Assembly (NCBI GenBank): GCA_003221035.1
Contig: QHUB01000012.1
Location: forward strand, 1-64,000
Reading direction: 5' to 3'
Length of the DNA stretch: 64,000 nucleotides
Source: Gemmatimonadota bacterium
GTDB lineage: Bacteria; Gemmatimonadota; Gemmatimonadetes; Gemmatimonadales; GWC2-71-9
The first letter of the stretch is position 1; each line of letters starts with the position of its first letter. The notes under the pieces are model-generated. The model saw only the letters and a list, made by a program, of their open reading frames with translations, did no database searches and was not told where the DNA came from. This document shows, piece by piece, positions 1 through 10,393 of the stretch. The translations under genes were made by a program, and so were the position numbers.

Positions 1-23
1 AGAAGGCGTGGAGGCGTTGCTCC

Positions 24-659
24 GTGACTGACGCGCTCCTGGCAAGCGGCGTCATCGCCGTCGTGCGTCTGCGTGACGCGACCCCAGGTCGGTTGCGCGA
101 CATCGCCAGAGCGCTGGCCGCCGGCGGCGTCGGAGCGGTCGAGATCACTCTCACGACACCGGGCGCCGCGGCGGCGATCGGCCAGCTGGCCGGCGATGGC
201 GTCACGGACTGCGTCATTGGAGCCGGCACGGTGCTCGACGAGCAGGCGGCGCGCGACGTCATCGCGCGCGGGGCGCGCTTCGTGGTGAGCCCAACGCTCG
301 ATCGAGCCGTCGTCCGATATTGCCGCGACCACAATGTTCCCTGCATACCCGGAGCGTTCACCCCGGCCGAGCTGCTGGAGGCGTGGCGGGCGGGCGCGAC
401 CTGCGTGAAGCTGTTTCCCGCATCCGCCGTCGGGCCCCGTTACCTCCGCGAGGTGCTGGCCCCGCTGCCCTTCCTTCGTGTTGTGCCGTCGGGCGGTGTC
501 TCGCCCGAAAACGCCGCCGAATGGGTGCGCGCCGGGGCCGTTGCCGTGAGCATCGGCAGCGCATTGATCATCGAGACGCTGGTTCGCGAAGAATTGTGGC
601 CGGAGTTGACGGCACGAGCGCGCGCGCTGGTTCACACCGTGGCAGGAGCGCGGGAATGA
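24..659 (+). CDS. eda: 2-keto-3-deoxy-6-phosphogluconate aldolase
   Basis: Cytoplasmic class I aldolase that splits KDPG into pyruvate and glyceraldehyde-3-phosphate, the last step of hexuronate breakdown; the family often also acts on 4-hydroxy-2-oxoglutarate. 211 aa, normal length. Visible family motifs are VEITL with Glu40, GAGTVLD (65-71), the Schiff-base Lys128 in KLFPAS, and PSGGV. The GTG start has a GGAGG about 9 bases upstream. Its stop overlaps the kdgK start by 4 bases, so it heads or lies within the hexuronate operon; only 23 bases lie upstream, so an earlier operon gene could be outside the window. Confidence 0.95.
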   Translation: MTDALLASGVIAVVRLRDATPGRLRDIARALAAGGVGAVEITLTTPGAAAAIGQLAGDGVTDCVIGAGTVLDEQAARDVIARGARFVVSPTLDRAVVRYCRDHNVPCIPGAFTPAELLEAWRAGATCVKLFPASAVGPRYLREVLAPLPFLRVVPSGGVSPENAAEWVRAGAVAVSIGSALIIETLVREELWPELTARARALVHTVAGARE

Positions 660-1636
660 GCACCACGCCGCGCGCCGTGACGTTCGGCGAGATGCTGCTG
701 CGGCTGAGCCCGCCGGGAGACGAGAAGCTGTTCGAGTCGCCCGCGCTGCGCACATTCTTCGGTGGCGCCGAGGCGAACGTCGCGGTCGCGCTCAACCATC
801 TCGGCGTCCAGGCCGACTATGTGACCCGTCTGCCGGAAAGCCCGCTCGGCGACGCGGCGCTCGACGCGCTGCGACGGGAGAAGGTCGGCACGGACTGGAT
901 CGCGCGGGGCGGGAGCAGGCTGGGACTCTACTTTGTGGAGCCCACCGGCGACCTGCGCGACATGCGCGTCGTCTATGACCGCGCGGAGTCTGCGTTCGCG
1001 CGGATCGAGCCCGCGGACTTCGACTGGCCGCGGATCCTGGCTGGGGCAGCGTGGTTTCATTCGACCGGGATAACGCCCGCGCTGGGCGACGGGCCTGTCG
1101 CGGCTCTGGCGCGCGCCGTCGCATGCGCGCGCGCCGCGCACCTGCCGGTCAGTCTCGATCTGAACTATCGGGCGGCTCTGTGGCATGGACGAACTCCGCG
1201 CCCGGTGCTGGAGCCGCTCGCCCGCCAGGCCGACGTGCTGATCGGAAATCGTGACGCGGTTCGGGCGCTGCTCGGCGTCGACGGCGACGGTGATGCGCTC
1301 GCGCCCCGGCTGGCCGAGCAATATGGCTGCGGGCTCGTCGCGATTACCCAGCGAGAGATTCTGGGCCCGCGCGAGCAGGCCTGGAGCGCAACGCTCTACG
1401 ATGCCGCGACCAAAACGCATGCACGCAGCCGGAGACATGTGGTGAAAGTGCTGGACCGCGTGGGGGGCGGCGATTGCTTTGCCGCCGGGCTGATCGCCGC
1501 GCTGCTGCATGACCAGCCGGCTGCACACGCACTGGAGTTCGGGGCCGCAGCCGGTGCCTTGAAGCTCGCGGTCGCCGGAGATTTCGGCCGCGCCACGCGG
1601 GCGGAGGTCGAAGACGCGGTGCGCCAATGTACCTGA
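656..1636 (+). CDS. kdgK: 2-keto-3-deoxygluconate kinase (PfkB family)
   Basis: Phosphorylates 2-keto-3-deoxygluconate with ATP to give KDPG, the substrate of the preceding aldolase. About 326 aa. PfkB/ribokinase features are the N-terminal FFGGAEANVA substrate-binding segment and the C-terminal GGGDCFAAG anion-hole signature carrying the catalytic Asp. The open frame extends upstream to 320, but that part overlaps eda and reads as out-of-frame Arg-rich sequence. I therefore chose the ATG at 656, which has GGAG 7 bases upstream and overlaps the eda stop as ATGA. Its end overlaps uxuA by 10 bases. Confidence 0.93.
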   Translation: MSTTPRAVTFGEMLLRLSPPGDEKLFESPALRTFFGGAEANVAVALNHLGVQADYVTRLPESPLGDAALDALRREKVGTDWIARGGSRLGLYFVEPTGDLRDMRVVYDRAESAFARIEPADFDWPRILAGAAWFHSTGITPALGDGPVAALARAVACARAAHLPVSLDLNYRAALWHGRTPRPVLEPLARQADVLIGNRDAVRALLGVDGDGDALAPRLAEQYGCGLVAITQREILGPREQAWSATLYDAATKTHARSRRHVVKVLDRVGGGDCFAAGLIAALLHDQPAAHALEFGAAAGALKLAVAGDFGRATRAEVEDAVRQCT

Positions 1637-2676
1637 CCTTCCGCTGGTTCGGCGCCACCGATCCGATTCCACTGAGCAATATCCGGCAGATTCCGGGCGT
1701 GCGCGGCGTGGTCAGCGCGTTGTACGATCTGCCGGTCGGCGCCGCCTGGCCGCGCGGGCGGCTCGAGCGACTCGCGACGGACATCGAGGCGGCGGGCCTC
1801 ACGTTCGCGGTCGTCGAGAGCATCCCGGTGCATGAAGACATCAAGCTCGGCCGCCCCACGCGGGATCGCCTGATCGCGAATTATTGCGACAGCGTGCGCG
1901 CGATGGGCGAGCTCGGGATCACCGTGCTGTGCTACAACTTCATGCCCGTGTTCGACTGGATGCGCACCGATCTCGAGATGCCGCTTCCCGACGGCTCGAC
2001 CGCGCTCGCCTACGACGATCGCGCCCTGTCGGCGGTCGATCTCTCGCGCGGCACCGGCGATCTGCCGGGCTGGGCGGCGGCCTATGATGCCCGCGCGCTC
2101 CAGGCGTTGCTCGCGGCCTACCGCGAGGTCGACGCCGAGCGGTTGTGGGACCATCTCGCCTACTTCCTCGAGCGCGTTGTGCCCGTGGCGGCAGAAGCCG
2201 GCGTGCGCATGGCGCTCCATCCCGACGATCCGCCGTGGCCGATCTTTGGACTGCCCCGCATCATCTGCCGCGGAACCGATCTCGAGCGGCTCGTGAGGCT
2301 CGTCGACAGTCCGGCGAACGGCGTGACCTTCTGCACGGGGTCGTTGGGCGCGCTGCCAGACAACGATCTTCCGGCCATGGCGCGCCGGCTTGGTAGTCAG
2401 GGCCGCATCCACTTTGCGCATTGTCGCAACGTGCGCGTCACCGGTCAGCGCCAGTTTCACGAAACCCCGCATCCTTCCGCGTCCGGCGGCGTCGATCTCG
2501 GCGCAGTATTGCGTGCGCTGCAGGATACGGGCTTCGCCGGTCCCATGCGTCCCGATCACGGCCGCATGATCTGGGGCGAGCGGGCTCGGCCCGGTTATGG
2601 GCTGTATGATCGCGCGCTCGGCGCGATGTATCTGCAGGGACTCTGGGAAGGCCTCGAGAAGGGTTCACACGCGTGA
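1627..2676 (+). CDS. uxuA: D-mannonate dehydratase
   Basis: Converts D-mannonate to 2-keto-3-deoxygluconate in the glucuronate branch of hexuronate catabolism, feeding kdgK and eda just upstream. 349 aa, close to the family length. The N-terminus (TFRWFGATDPIPL, then IPGVRGVVSALYDLPVG) and the C-terminal HFAHCRNVR and PDHGRM segments, which supply metal-binding His/Cys/Asp residues in the family, are typical UxuA. It overlaps kdgK by 10 bases and the transporter gene by 4 (GTGA), so it is translationally coupled on both sides. Confidence 0.95.
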   Translation: MYLTFRWFGATDPIPLSNIRQIPGVRGVVSALYDLPVGAAWPRGRLERLATDIEAAGLTFAVVESIPVHEDIKLGRPTRDRLIANYCDSVRAMGELGITVLCYNFMPVFDWMRTDLEMPLPDGSTALAYDDRALSAVDLSRGTGDLPGWAAAYDARALQALLAAYREVDAERLWDHLAYFLERVVPVAAEAGVRMALHPDDPPWPIFGLPRIICRGTDLERLVRLVDSPANGVTFCTGSLGALPDNDLPAMARRLGSQGRIHFAHCRNVRVTGQRQFHETPHPSASGGVDLGAVLRALQDTGFAGPMRPDHGRMIWGERARPGYGLYDRALGAMYLQGLWEGLEKGSHA

Positions 2677-3926
2677 CGGATGCAACACTGCCGCCTGCCC
2701 GGCATTCCTATCGCTGGACGATTTGCGCGCTGCTCTTTCTCGTCACGACCGTCAATTACGTGGATCGCCAGGTCCTCGGCATTCTCGCGCCCACGCTGCA
2801 GAGCGAGCTGCACTGGTCAGAGTCTCAGTATGGCGATGTCGTCTCCGCGTTCACCTTTGTTTACGCGTTCGGTTTTCTCTTCGCGGGATGGTGGCTCGAC
2901 CGCGTGGGCGTGAGACGGGGCTTCGCGACCGCCGTGGTCGTGTGGAGCCTGGCGGCAATGGGTCAGGCCCTCGCGCGCACGACGGCGGCATTCTACGCGG
3001 CGCGCGCCATGCTCGGTCTCGGCGAGTCCGCGAATTTCCCTGGCGCGATCAAGACGGTTGCCGAGTGGTTTCCGAAAGAGGAACGAGCGCTCGCGACCGG
3101 GCTCTTCAACGCGGGCACGAACACCGGCGCGATCGTGACACCGCTCATCGTCCCGTGGATCGCCCTGACCTGGGGATGGCGCTGGGCGTTCGTCGTGACT
3201 GGCTCGCTCGGCTTTCTGTGGCTGGCCCTCTGGCTCGCGCTGTATCGCAATCCTCCGGCGGCGGCGGCGGCGGCCCGCGAGCCAGACGACGCGTCGCGCC
3301 CGCCATGGATTCGCTTCCTCGGGTTCAGGCAAACCTGGGCGATCATCGCCGGTAAGCTGCTCGCGGATCCGATCTGGTGGTTCTATCTGTACTGGCTGCC
3401 CAAGTTTCTCGACGCCAAATACGGGGTCAATCTCGCGCACGTCGCGTTGCCGCTCATCGTCGTGTACGTCGTGGCTGACGTCGGCTCCATCACCGGTGGC
3501 TGGTTGTCCGGCAGCCTCATTCATCGCGGCTGGACGGCTAATCGCGCTCGCAAGACGGCGATGCTGTTGATGGCACTGGTGATCGTCCCGACGGCGTTCG
3601 CGCCGCGCGCCGGAAGCATGTGGACGGCGGTGCTGATCGTCAGCGTCGCGGCGGCGGCGCATCAGGGCTGGTCGGCGAACGTCTATACGCTTGCGAGCGA
3701 CATGTTTCCCCGCTCGGCGGTGGCGTCGATTTCCGGCATTGGCGGGTTTGCGGGCGCCGTGGGCGGCGTCCTGTTCCAGCGCGCCACGGGCCGCATCCTC
3801 GATGCCAATGGCCACGACTACACGCCGATCTTTCTGGTATGCGGGGTCGCCTACGTCACGGCGTGGGGTATTATCCAGCTGCTCGCCCCCACACTCGAGC
3901 CTGTTCGCGTGAAGGAGCTGCCATGA
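2673..3926 (+). CDS. exuT: MFS hexuronate transporter (ExuT/anion:cation symporter type)
   Basis: Twelve-helix inner-membrane major facilitator of the anion:cation symporter group, most likely importing galacturonate/glucuronate for the surrounding enzymes. 417 aa. The N-terminal helix ends in the family sequence VNYVDRQVLGILAPTLQ. The loop motif GWWLDRVGVRRG follows helix 2, and GLGESANFPGAIKTVAEWFP is characteristic of ExuT/galactonate permeases. The GTG start overlaps the uxuA stop (GTGA), and its own stop overlaps the next ATG. The exact substrate is inferred from context; a related aldonate or sugar acid is possible. Confidence 0.88.
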   Translation: MTDATLPPARHSYRWTICALLFLVTTVNYVDRQVLGILAPTLQSELHWSESQYGDVVSAFTFVYAFGFLFAGWWLDRVGVRRGFATAVVVWSLAAMGQALARTTAAFYAARAMLGLGESANFPGAIKTVAEWFPKEERALATGLFNAGTNTGAIVTPLIVPWIALTWGWRWAFVVTGSLGFLWLALWLALYRNPPAAAAAAREPDDASRPPWIRFLGFRQTWAIIAGKLLADPIWWFYLYWLPKFLDAKYGVNLAHVALPLIVVYVVADVGSITGGWLSGSLIHRGWTANRARKTAMLLMALVIVPTAFAPRAGSMWTAVLIVSVAAAAHQGWSANVYTLASDMFPRSAVASISGIGGFAGAVGGVLFQRATGRILDANGHDYTPIFLVCGVAYVTAWGIIQLLAPTLEPVRVKELP

Positions 3927-4690
3927 TCGCGCCGGTGTTGCTGCTTCTGCTGCAAACCACTGCTGCCCACCCTTCATCCTCACCACCCAATCAGCTGACG
4001 GGCGCCGAGCGTGCGGCCGGATGGCGGCTGCTGTTCGACGGGCAGAGTCTGACGGGGTGGCGCGGCATCGGGTACGACAGCGTGCCCACGGCTCACTGGA
4101 TCGTACAGAACGGCACCATCAAGAAGATCGCTTCGGGTGACGTGCCGCGCGTGGCCGACGGGCGCCCGCTCGTCGGCGGCGACCTCATGACCGTGGATTC
4201 GTTCGCCAATTTCGAATTGAGCTTTGAGTGGAAGGTCACGCCGGGCGCCAACAGCGGGGTCAAATACAACGTGTCCGAGGCGATGTCGATGGCACAAGGC
4301 GGCGCCGGCACCAACGGCGGCCCCACTCACTCAGCCCTCGGCTTCGAGTACCAGATCCTCGACGATGACCGGCACGAAGACGGTAAGCTGCCGAGTCACC
4401 GCGCCGGCGCGCTCTACGATCTCATCGCGCCGAATGCGGCCAAGCGGCTCCATCCCGTGGGTGAGTGGAACGAGTCACGCGTGATCTTCCGCGGCAAGCA
4501 CGGCGAGCATTGGCTGAACGGCCTGAAAGTCGTCGAATTCGAGCTCGGTACGGCACAAATGGATTCGTTGCTGGCGAAGAGCAAATATCACTCGATCGCG
4601 GGATTCGGAGACCGGCGCAACGGACACATCGTTTTGCAGGATCACGGTGACGAGGTGTACTTCCGTAGCATCAAAGTGAGGGAGCTATGA
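3923..4690 (+). CDS. Secreted DUF1080 (3-keto-glycoside lyase/hydratase-like) protein
   Basis: About 255 aa with a short N-terminal signal-like hydrophobic stretch (IAPVLLLLLQTTAA), then a concanavalin-like DUF1080 domain: GWRLLFDGQSLTGWRG, the NSGVKYN segment near the middle, and a C-terminal HIVLQDHGDEVYFRSIKVREL. The family (PF06439) is now associated with 3-keto-glycoside cleavage or hydration in the periplasm. Start chosen at the ATG at 3923 with AAGGAG 6 bases upstream; longer in-frame sequence back to 3620 only shadows the transporter. Being inside a hexuronate operon suggests release or trimming of uronate-containing glycosides, which is inference. A second copy of the family lies at 61711-62517. 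Confidence 0.85.
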   Translation: MIAPVLLLLLQTTAAHPSSSPPNQLTGAERAAGWRLLFDGQSLTGWRGIGYDSVPTAHWIVQNGTIKKIASGDVPRVADGRPLVGGDLMTVDSFANFELSFEWKVTPGANSGVKYNVSEAMSMAQGGAGTNGGPTHSALGFEYQILDDDRHEDGKLPSHRAGALYDLIAPNAAKRLHPVGEWNESRVIFRGKHGEHWLNGLKVVEFELGTAQMDSLLAKSKYHSIAGFGDRRNGHIVLQDHGDEVYFRSIKVREL

Positions 4691-6000
4691 AACGCCGGGA
4701 GTTCGTCAAAACCGTTTCGGCCGTGGGCCTCGGAATCGTCGGCCGGCGCTCGCCGCTGCTCCGGTTCCGCGGCTCGCCGAACGAGAAGGTTGTCGTGGCG
4801 ATCATGGGACTGAACGGCCGCGGCACGGTGCTCGGCAAAACGTTCGCGAAGACGCCGAACGCGACTGTGGCGTATGTGTGCGACGTCGATTCACAGGTGC
4901 TCGCCAAAGCGGTCACCGCGATCGGCGACGCTCAAGGCACCGCGGCGAAACCTCTGGGCGATTTTCGCCGAGCACTCGAGGACAAGTCCGTCGACGCGCT
5001 GGTCGTCGCGGCGCCTGATCACTGGCACACGCCCGCTGCGATTCTCGCAATGTCGGCCGGCAAGCATGTGTATGTCGAGAAACCGTGCGGTCATAATCCG
5101 CGCGAAGGTGAGCTGGTGGTCAACGCACAGAAAAAGACCGGGCGCGTCGTACAGATGGGCACGCAGCAGCGCTCGGAGCCCACCTCCATCGAGGTGATCC
5201 AGGCGATTCGCGGAGGCTTGATCGGGCGCGCGTATCAGGCGCGGGCCTGGTATGCCAACACGCGCGGGACGATCGGCCATGGCAAGACGGCGCCCGTTCC
5301 CGCGAATCTGGACTACGAGCTCTGGCAGGGACCCGCGCCGCGCACGGCCTACCGCGACAACGTCATTCATTACAACTGGCATTGGTTCAAGCGTTGGGGG
5401 ACCGGGGAGATTTGCAACAACGGGACCCACGAGATCGACGTCGCGCGCTGGGCGCTGGGCGTGGACTACCCCATCCGCGCCACGTCGGCCGGCGGCCGTT
5501 ACCAGTTCAACGACGACTGGGAGTTCACGGACACGCAGGAAGCAACGTTCGAGTTCTCCGGCGGCGAGACGATCATCTGGCAGGGGCAGAGCTGCAACGG
5601 CCTGCCGACATTCGGCCGGGGGCGTGGGACCGCAATTCTCGGAACGCAGGGGAGCGTCGTGCTGGACCGCGATGGCTACGTCGTGTACGACCTCAAGAAT
5701 CAGGTGGTGAAACAGGTCGCGGCAGCGAAGCCCGGTGACGGCTTGAACCTCGCCGCCGATGACGCCGCGACCGGCATGCACATCGCGAACTTCGTCGAGG
5801 CGATTCGGAGCGGGCAACCCTTGCACCAGCCGATCGACCAGGGAGCGAAGAGCGTGCTGCTCTGCCACCTCGGCAACATCGCGCAGTGGACTGGCCGCGC
5901 GCTTCGCATCGACGCGGGCAACGGCCACATCCTCGGTGACGGCGAGGCGATGGGATTCTGGCAGCGGGAGTACGCGCCGGGCTGGACGCCCGTCGTCTAG
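4687..6000 (+). CDS. Tat-exported Gfo/Idh/MocA family oxidoreductase
   Basis: 437 aa NAD(P)-dependent sugar oxidoreductase fold. The N-terminus carries a twin-arginine signal (KRREFVK followed by a short hydrophobic run), so the enzyme probably works in the periplasm with tightly bound cofactor. A Rossmann segment (VVVAIMGLNGRG) and the family EKP motif (VYVEKPCGHN, about residue 133) are visible, followed by the C-terminal GFO/IDH domain. GGGAG sits just before the ATG, which overlaps the DUF1080 stop (ATGA). The pairing with DUF1080 fits periplasmic oxidation of a sugar or glycoside. It is unlikely to replace the missing cytosolic UxuB/UxaB reductase if it is really exported. Confidence 0.88.
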   Translation: MKRREFVKTVSAVGLGIVGRRSPLLRFRGSPNEKVVVAIMGLNGRGTVLGKTFAKTPNATVAYVCDVDSQVLAKAVTAIGDAQGTAAKPLGDFRRALEDKSVDALVVAAPDHWHTPAAILAMSAGKHVYVEKPCGHNPREGELVVNAQKKTGRVVQMGTQQRSEPTSIEVIQAIRGGLIGRAYQARAWYANTRGTIGHGKTAPVPANLDYELWQGPAPRTAYRDNVIHYNWHWFKRWGTGEICNNGTHEIDVARWALGVDYPIRATSAGGRYQFNDDWEFTDTQEATFEFSGGETIIWQGQSCNGLPTFGRGRGTAILGTQGSVVLDRDGYVVYDLKNQVVKQVAAAKPGDGLNLAADDAATGMHIANFVEAIRSGQPLHQPIDQGAKSVLLCHLGNIAQWTGRALRIDAGNGHILGDGEAMGFWQREYAPGWTPVV

Positions 6001-6003
6001 CGG

Positions 6004-7392
<1,389 letters not shown>

Positions 7393-7396
7393 GGAA

Positions 7397-7469
7397 CTGG
7401 GGCGGGAGGACTCGAACCTCCAACTTCCCGGTTAACAGCCGGGCGGTCTGCCAGTTGACCTACACCCCA
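7397..7469 (-). tRNA. tRNA-Asn (GTT)
   Basis: Read on the minus strand the 73 bases fold into a full cloverleaf. The 7-bp acceptor stem has one G-T pair (TGGGGTG/CGCCCCA), the D arm is GGTC/GACC, and the anticodon stem CCCGG/CCGGG closes loop CTGTTAA with anticodon GTT. The T arm is GGAGG/CCTCC with loop TTCGAGT, and the discriminator base is G. CCA is not encoded, so it must be added by the nucleotidyltransferase. The gene sits 4 bases beyond the uxaC stop on the opposite strand. Confidence 0.97.
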
Positions 7470-7571
7470 CTAAATACTGGACGCACAGACGCCGCAGGTA
7501 GACTCACGTCAAGGCGACAAGAAAAACAAACAAAACACGCGGAGTCGACCCGCGCAAGCTAGCTTGGTGTC

Positions 7572-8582
7572 GTGAGACAAGTCGTTATTCCGCGACACGG
7601 ACCGCCCGAAGTGTTAGCGGTGCGCGAAGCTCCCGATCCCGTGGCGCAACCGGGATCGGTCCGCGTTCGCGTGCACGCCGCTGGAATCAACTTTTCCGAT
7701 TTGCTCGCGCGTCAGGGACTCTACCCCGACGCGCCCAAGCCGCCCTGCACCGTTGGCTACGAAGTCGCCGGCGTCGTCGATGCCGTCGGAGCGGGCGTCA
7801 CCACGCCGCGCGTGGGCGAGCGCGTCATTGCGAATACGCAGTTCGGCGGCCAAAGCGAGCTCGTCGTCGCGGCCGCCAGAGCCGTTTTTCCGCTGCCCGA
7901 GCCCTGGACATTCGAACAAGGAGCCGCATTCCCGGTTGTCTACCTCACGGCGCATCACATGCTGGTTCGTGTCGCCGCCGCGCGGCGTGGAGAGTCGGTC
8001 CTGGTGCACGCGGCGGCCGGGGGCGTCGGGCTCGCGGTCGCGGAGCTCGGCCGCATCCTCGGCTTGCGTGTCATCGGCCTTTCCTCTCCCGGAAAACATC
8101 AGGTTCTGCGCGAGTATGGTGTCGAGCCGCTCGACAGCCGCGATCCGCGCTGGTTCGAGGGCGCGCGTCGGCTCGCCCCTGCCGGCATCGACATCGTGCT
8201 CGACGCCGCGGGCGGCGACTCCTGGCGCCACGGCTACCGCCTGCTCGCGCCTGCCGGCAGGCTGGTCTGTTACGGAGCTCAGCGGTTAGTGGAAGGTCCA
8301 ACCAGAAATCTGGTCAAGGTCGTGTGGCGGGTGCTGCGTTTTCCACGCTTTGGACCACTGGCCTTGATGAACGACAACAAATCCGTCGCCGGCGTGAACC
8401 TCGGACACATCTGGAATGAGCAGGCAATGCTGGCGCCACAGATGGAAGCGCTGCTGCGGTATGCGCGCGAGGGACAAATCACGCCGCGCGTGGATCGCTC
8501 GTTTCCGTTTGCGGAGGCGGCGGCCGCGCACCAGTACATCCATGACCGCCGCAACATCGGGAAGGTGCTGCTCACACCGTAA
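7572..8582 (+). CDS. NADPH:quinone oxidoreductase, MDR/zinc-independent alcohol dehydrogenase family
   Basis: 336 aa medium-chain reductase; family members reduce quinones or enones with NADPH in the cytoplasm. It has the GroES-like N-terminal half (GINFSDLLARQGLYP, YEVAGVVDAVGAGV) and a Rossmann half with the nucleotide motif VHAAAGGVGLAVAELGRILG. The catalytic zinc ligands of alcohol dehydrogenases are absent, as in quinone reductases and VAT-1-like proteins. It ends with the conserved NIGKVLLTP. The start is a GTG at 7572. It stands alone, convergent with dnaJ two bases downstream. Confidence 0.9.
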   Translation: MRQVVIPRHGPPEVLAVREAPDPVAQPGSVRVRVHAAGINFSDLLARQGLYPDAPKPPCTVGYEVAGVVDAVGAGVTTPRVGERVIANTQFGGQSELVVAAARAVFPLPEPWTFEQGAAFPVVYLTAHHMLVRVAAARRGESVLVHAAAGGVGLAVAELGRILGLRVIGLSSPGKHQVLREYGVEPLDSRDPRWFEGARRLAPAGIDIVLDAAGGDSWRHGYRLLAPAGRLVCYGAQRLVEGPTRNLVKVVWRVLRFPRFGPLALMNDNKSVAGVNLGHIWNEQAMLAPQMEALLRYAREGQITPRVDRSFPFAEAAAAHQYIHDRRNIGKVLLTP

Positions 8583-8584
8583 CG

Positions 8585-9688
8585 CTAGTACTTCAGGCCC
8601 GCTTTCTCCGCAAAATTCTTCACGGCTTCCTGTTCATCCGCACTCAGCTTCTCGGGCAGCGTCACGTGCGTTTCGACATACATGTCGCCGCGGCGGCCGT
8701 TCTTTTCGATGCCGTGACCCGGAATGCGAAACTTCTGGCCGTGCTGCGTCCCGGCCGGGATCCGCAGCACCACGCGCTTATCGTCCAGCGTCTTCACCTT
8801 GATCCGCGAGCCCAGCATCGCCTGCGCCAGATTGATGGGCACGACGCCGACGAGGTCGAGTCCTTCGCGGCGGAAGAAGCGATCCGGCGCGACGTGGATC
8901 TCGACGATGAGATCGCCACGGTTCTTGGGGCCCTGATTCTTCAGCCGCAGCCGAGCGCCTTCTTCGACTCCCGCCGGAACCTCGACGTTGATGCGCTTCT
9001 CGACGCGCACTTCGCCACTGCCCTGACAGGCGGGACAGCGCTGAGAAGGCACCGTCCCCTTCCCGCGACACACCGGGCAGGGCCGGTTCACCGCAAACCC
9101 GCCCTGGCCGAACGACACGACGCCACGGCCTTTGCATTCCGGGCAGGTGTTGATCGTCGCGCCTTTCGCACCGCCTGACCCCCCGCAGGTCGGGCAGACC
9201 TGGGGCATGCCGAGCGTGATCGGTACCGATCCGCCGAGCGCGGCCACGCGGAACGGAATCGTGACCTCGGTTTCGACTTCCTCCGGCTCGGCTTCGCGAC
9301 CGGCGGCGCCGCGCCGGCCGAAGATGGACGAGAAGATGTCGCCCAGGCCGCCGAGGTCAGAGATGTCGAAATCACCGCCGGCGCCGCCGGCGCCGCCGCT
9401 TTCCTGCGTGCGTCCGCGGCGTGTACCACCGCCGCCAAACCCACCACCACCGCCGCCGGTAAACGCACCGTAGCGCCGGAGCTGATCGTACTTCTTCCGC
9501 TTGTCGGCGTCACTCAAGACGTCGTGCGCCTCGTTGATTTCCTTGAAGCGATCGGCGGCCTGCGGGTTGTTGGGGTTGCGGTCGGGATGGTACTGCTTGG
9601 CCAGGCGCCGGAATGCCTTCTTGATCTCGTCCGTCGTGGCTGTTTCGGCGACTCCCAACACCTGATAGTAGTCGCGCTGTGCTGCCAT
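8585..9688 (-). CDS. dnaJ: Chaperone protein DnaJ
   Basis: Hsp40 co-chaperone that delivers unfolded proteins to DnaK and stimulates its ATPase. 367 aa with all domains: the J domain with HPD in QYHPDRNP (about residues 34-41), a Gly/Phe-rich linker, four CxxCxGxG-type zinc motifs (CPTCGGSGG, CPECKGRG, CPVCRGKG, CPACQGSG), and C-terminal substrate-binding domains. It overlaps the grpE stop by one base (TAATG), forming a grpE-dnaJ pair. No dnaK and no CIRCE element are visible here. Confidence 0.97.
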   Translation of the reverse strand: MAAQRDYYQVLGVAETATTDEIKKAFRRLAKQYHPDRNPNNPQAADRFKEINEAHDVLSDADKRKKYDQLRRYGAFTGGGGGGFGGGGTRRGRTQESGGAGGAGGDFDISDLGGLGDIFSSIFGRRGAAGREAEPEEVETEVTIPFRVAALGGSVPITLGMPQVCPTCGGSGGAKGATINTCPECKGRGVVSFGQGGFAVNRPCPVCRGKGTVPSQRCPACQGSGEVRVEKRINVEVPAGVEEGARLRLKNQGPKNRGDLIVEIHVAPDRFFRREGLDLVGVVPINLAQAMLGSRIKVKTLDDKRVVLRIPAGTQHGQKFRIPGHGIEKNGRRGDMYVETHVTLPEKLSADEQEAVKNFAEKAGLKY

Positions 9689-10293
9689 TACTGTCCCTGC
9701 CAGGTCAGCACGATGACTCGCGCCGGCCGCAGCAACGTGTCGCGCATCTTATAGCCCGGTTGCACCACCTGGCCTACGGTGTGGTCCTGCTCCGGTTTCG
9801 CGGCCGGCTGCATCGTCACCGCCTCGTGCACGTGAGGATCGAACGGCACGCCGGCCTGATCGATGCGAGTTACCCCCGCCGCCTCCAGCTCCTTCCAGAA
9901 CTTGCGCTCGACCAGATCCACGCCATCGTGCAGCGTCTTCGAGTCGATCTCGGCCGGATCGATATGGGCAAAGCGCGACAAGTCATCGAGCGCGTCCGCC
10001 AATCGCGCGACGAGATCCGCCTGCGCGCGAGACCACACCTCGGCCCGTTCCTTCGTGGTGCGCTTGCGGAAATTGTCATATTCGGCGGCCAGGCGAAGAT
10101 GGCGGTCCTTCAACACATCCAACTCGCTTGGCCCGCCCGTCGGCGGCGGTGGCGCAGTTGGCGCGGCAGACGCAGCGTCTCCAGACTCGCCCTGTTGCAC
10201 CGGCTGGCCCGTATCGGGATCGAGCGACGGAGCGCGAGGAGTTTGGGATTGATGCGGGTGCGGCGGCGCGTGCGGATGGCGTTTATTGGTCAT
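9688..10293 (-). CDS. grpE: Nucleotide exchange factor GrpE
   Basis: Releases ADP from DnaK, completing the chaperone cycle with the downstream DnaJ. 201 aa. An unstructured N-terminal 55 residues rich in His, Pro and Gln is followed by the long helix with AAEYDNFRKRT and the C-terminal beta domain with VPFDPHVHEAV and GYKMRDTLLRPARVIV, all GrpE signatures. Transcribed ahead of dnaJ with a TAATG overlap. The 100 bases before it hold a hairpin that probably ends the upstream membrane-protein transcript, but no clear heat-shock operator. Confidence 0.95.
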   Translation of the reverse strand: MTNKRHPHAPPHPHQSQTPRAPSLDPDTGQPVQQGESGDAASAAPTAPPPPTGGPSELDVLKDRHLRLAAEYDNFRKRTTKERAEVWSRAQADLVARLADALDDLSRFAHIDPAEIDSKTLHDGVDLVERKFWKELEAAGVTRIDQAGVPFDPHVHEAVTMQPAAKPEQDHTVGQVVQPGYKMRDTLLRPARVIVLTWQGQ

Positions 10294-10323
10294 GAATTGG
10301 GAACGTTCGGTCCGACAACAAGA

Positions 10324-10365
10324 TACCCCAGGGCGGTGTGTCTGGAAAGCTCCTGCCCCGGGGTA
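10324..10365 (-). terminator. Stem-loop downstream of the barrel protein gene
   Basis: Arms 10324-10334 and 10355-10365 pair at 10 of 11 positions (TACCCCAGGGC against GCCCCGGGGTA) around a 20-base loop. It lies about 29 bases after the stop of the minus-strand gene 10394-10933 and before grpE. There is no strong T run after it, so it may be a weak terminator or an RNA-stabilising hairpin. Confidence 0.45.
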
Positions 10366-10393
10366 GGTCCTGATTCCTGTATTGCCGGCCGGC

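Noticed and set aside
320-655. In-frame upstream extension of kdgK
   Set aside because: It overlaps eda in another frame and encodes Arg-rich shadow sequence; the ATG at 656 has a ribosome-binding site and the family N-terminus.
7470-7571. Promoter for tRNA-Asn using CGTCAA/TAAATA boxes (TTGACG and TATTTA on the minus strand)
   Set aside because: The spacing between the boxes is about 30 bases and the -10-like box touches the tRNA 5' end, so it is not a credible promoter pair.
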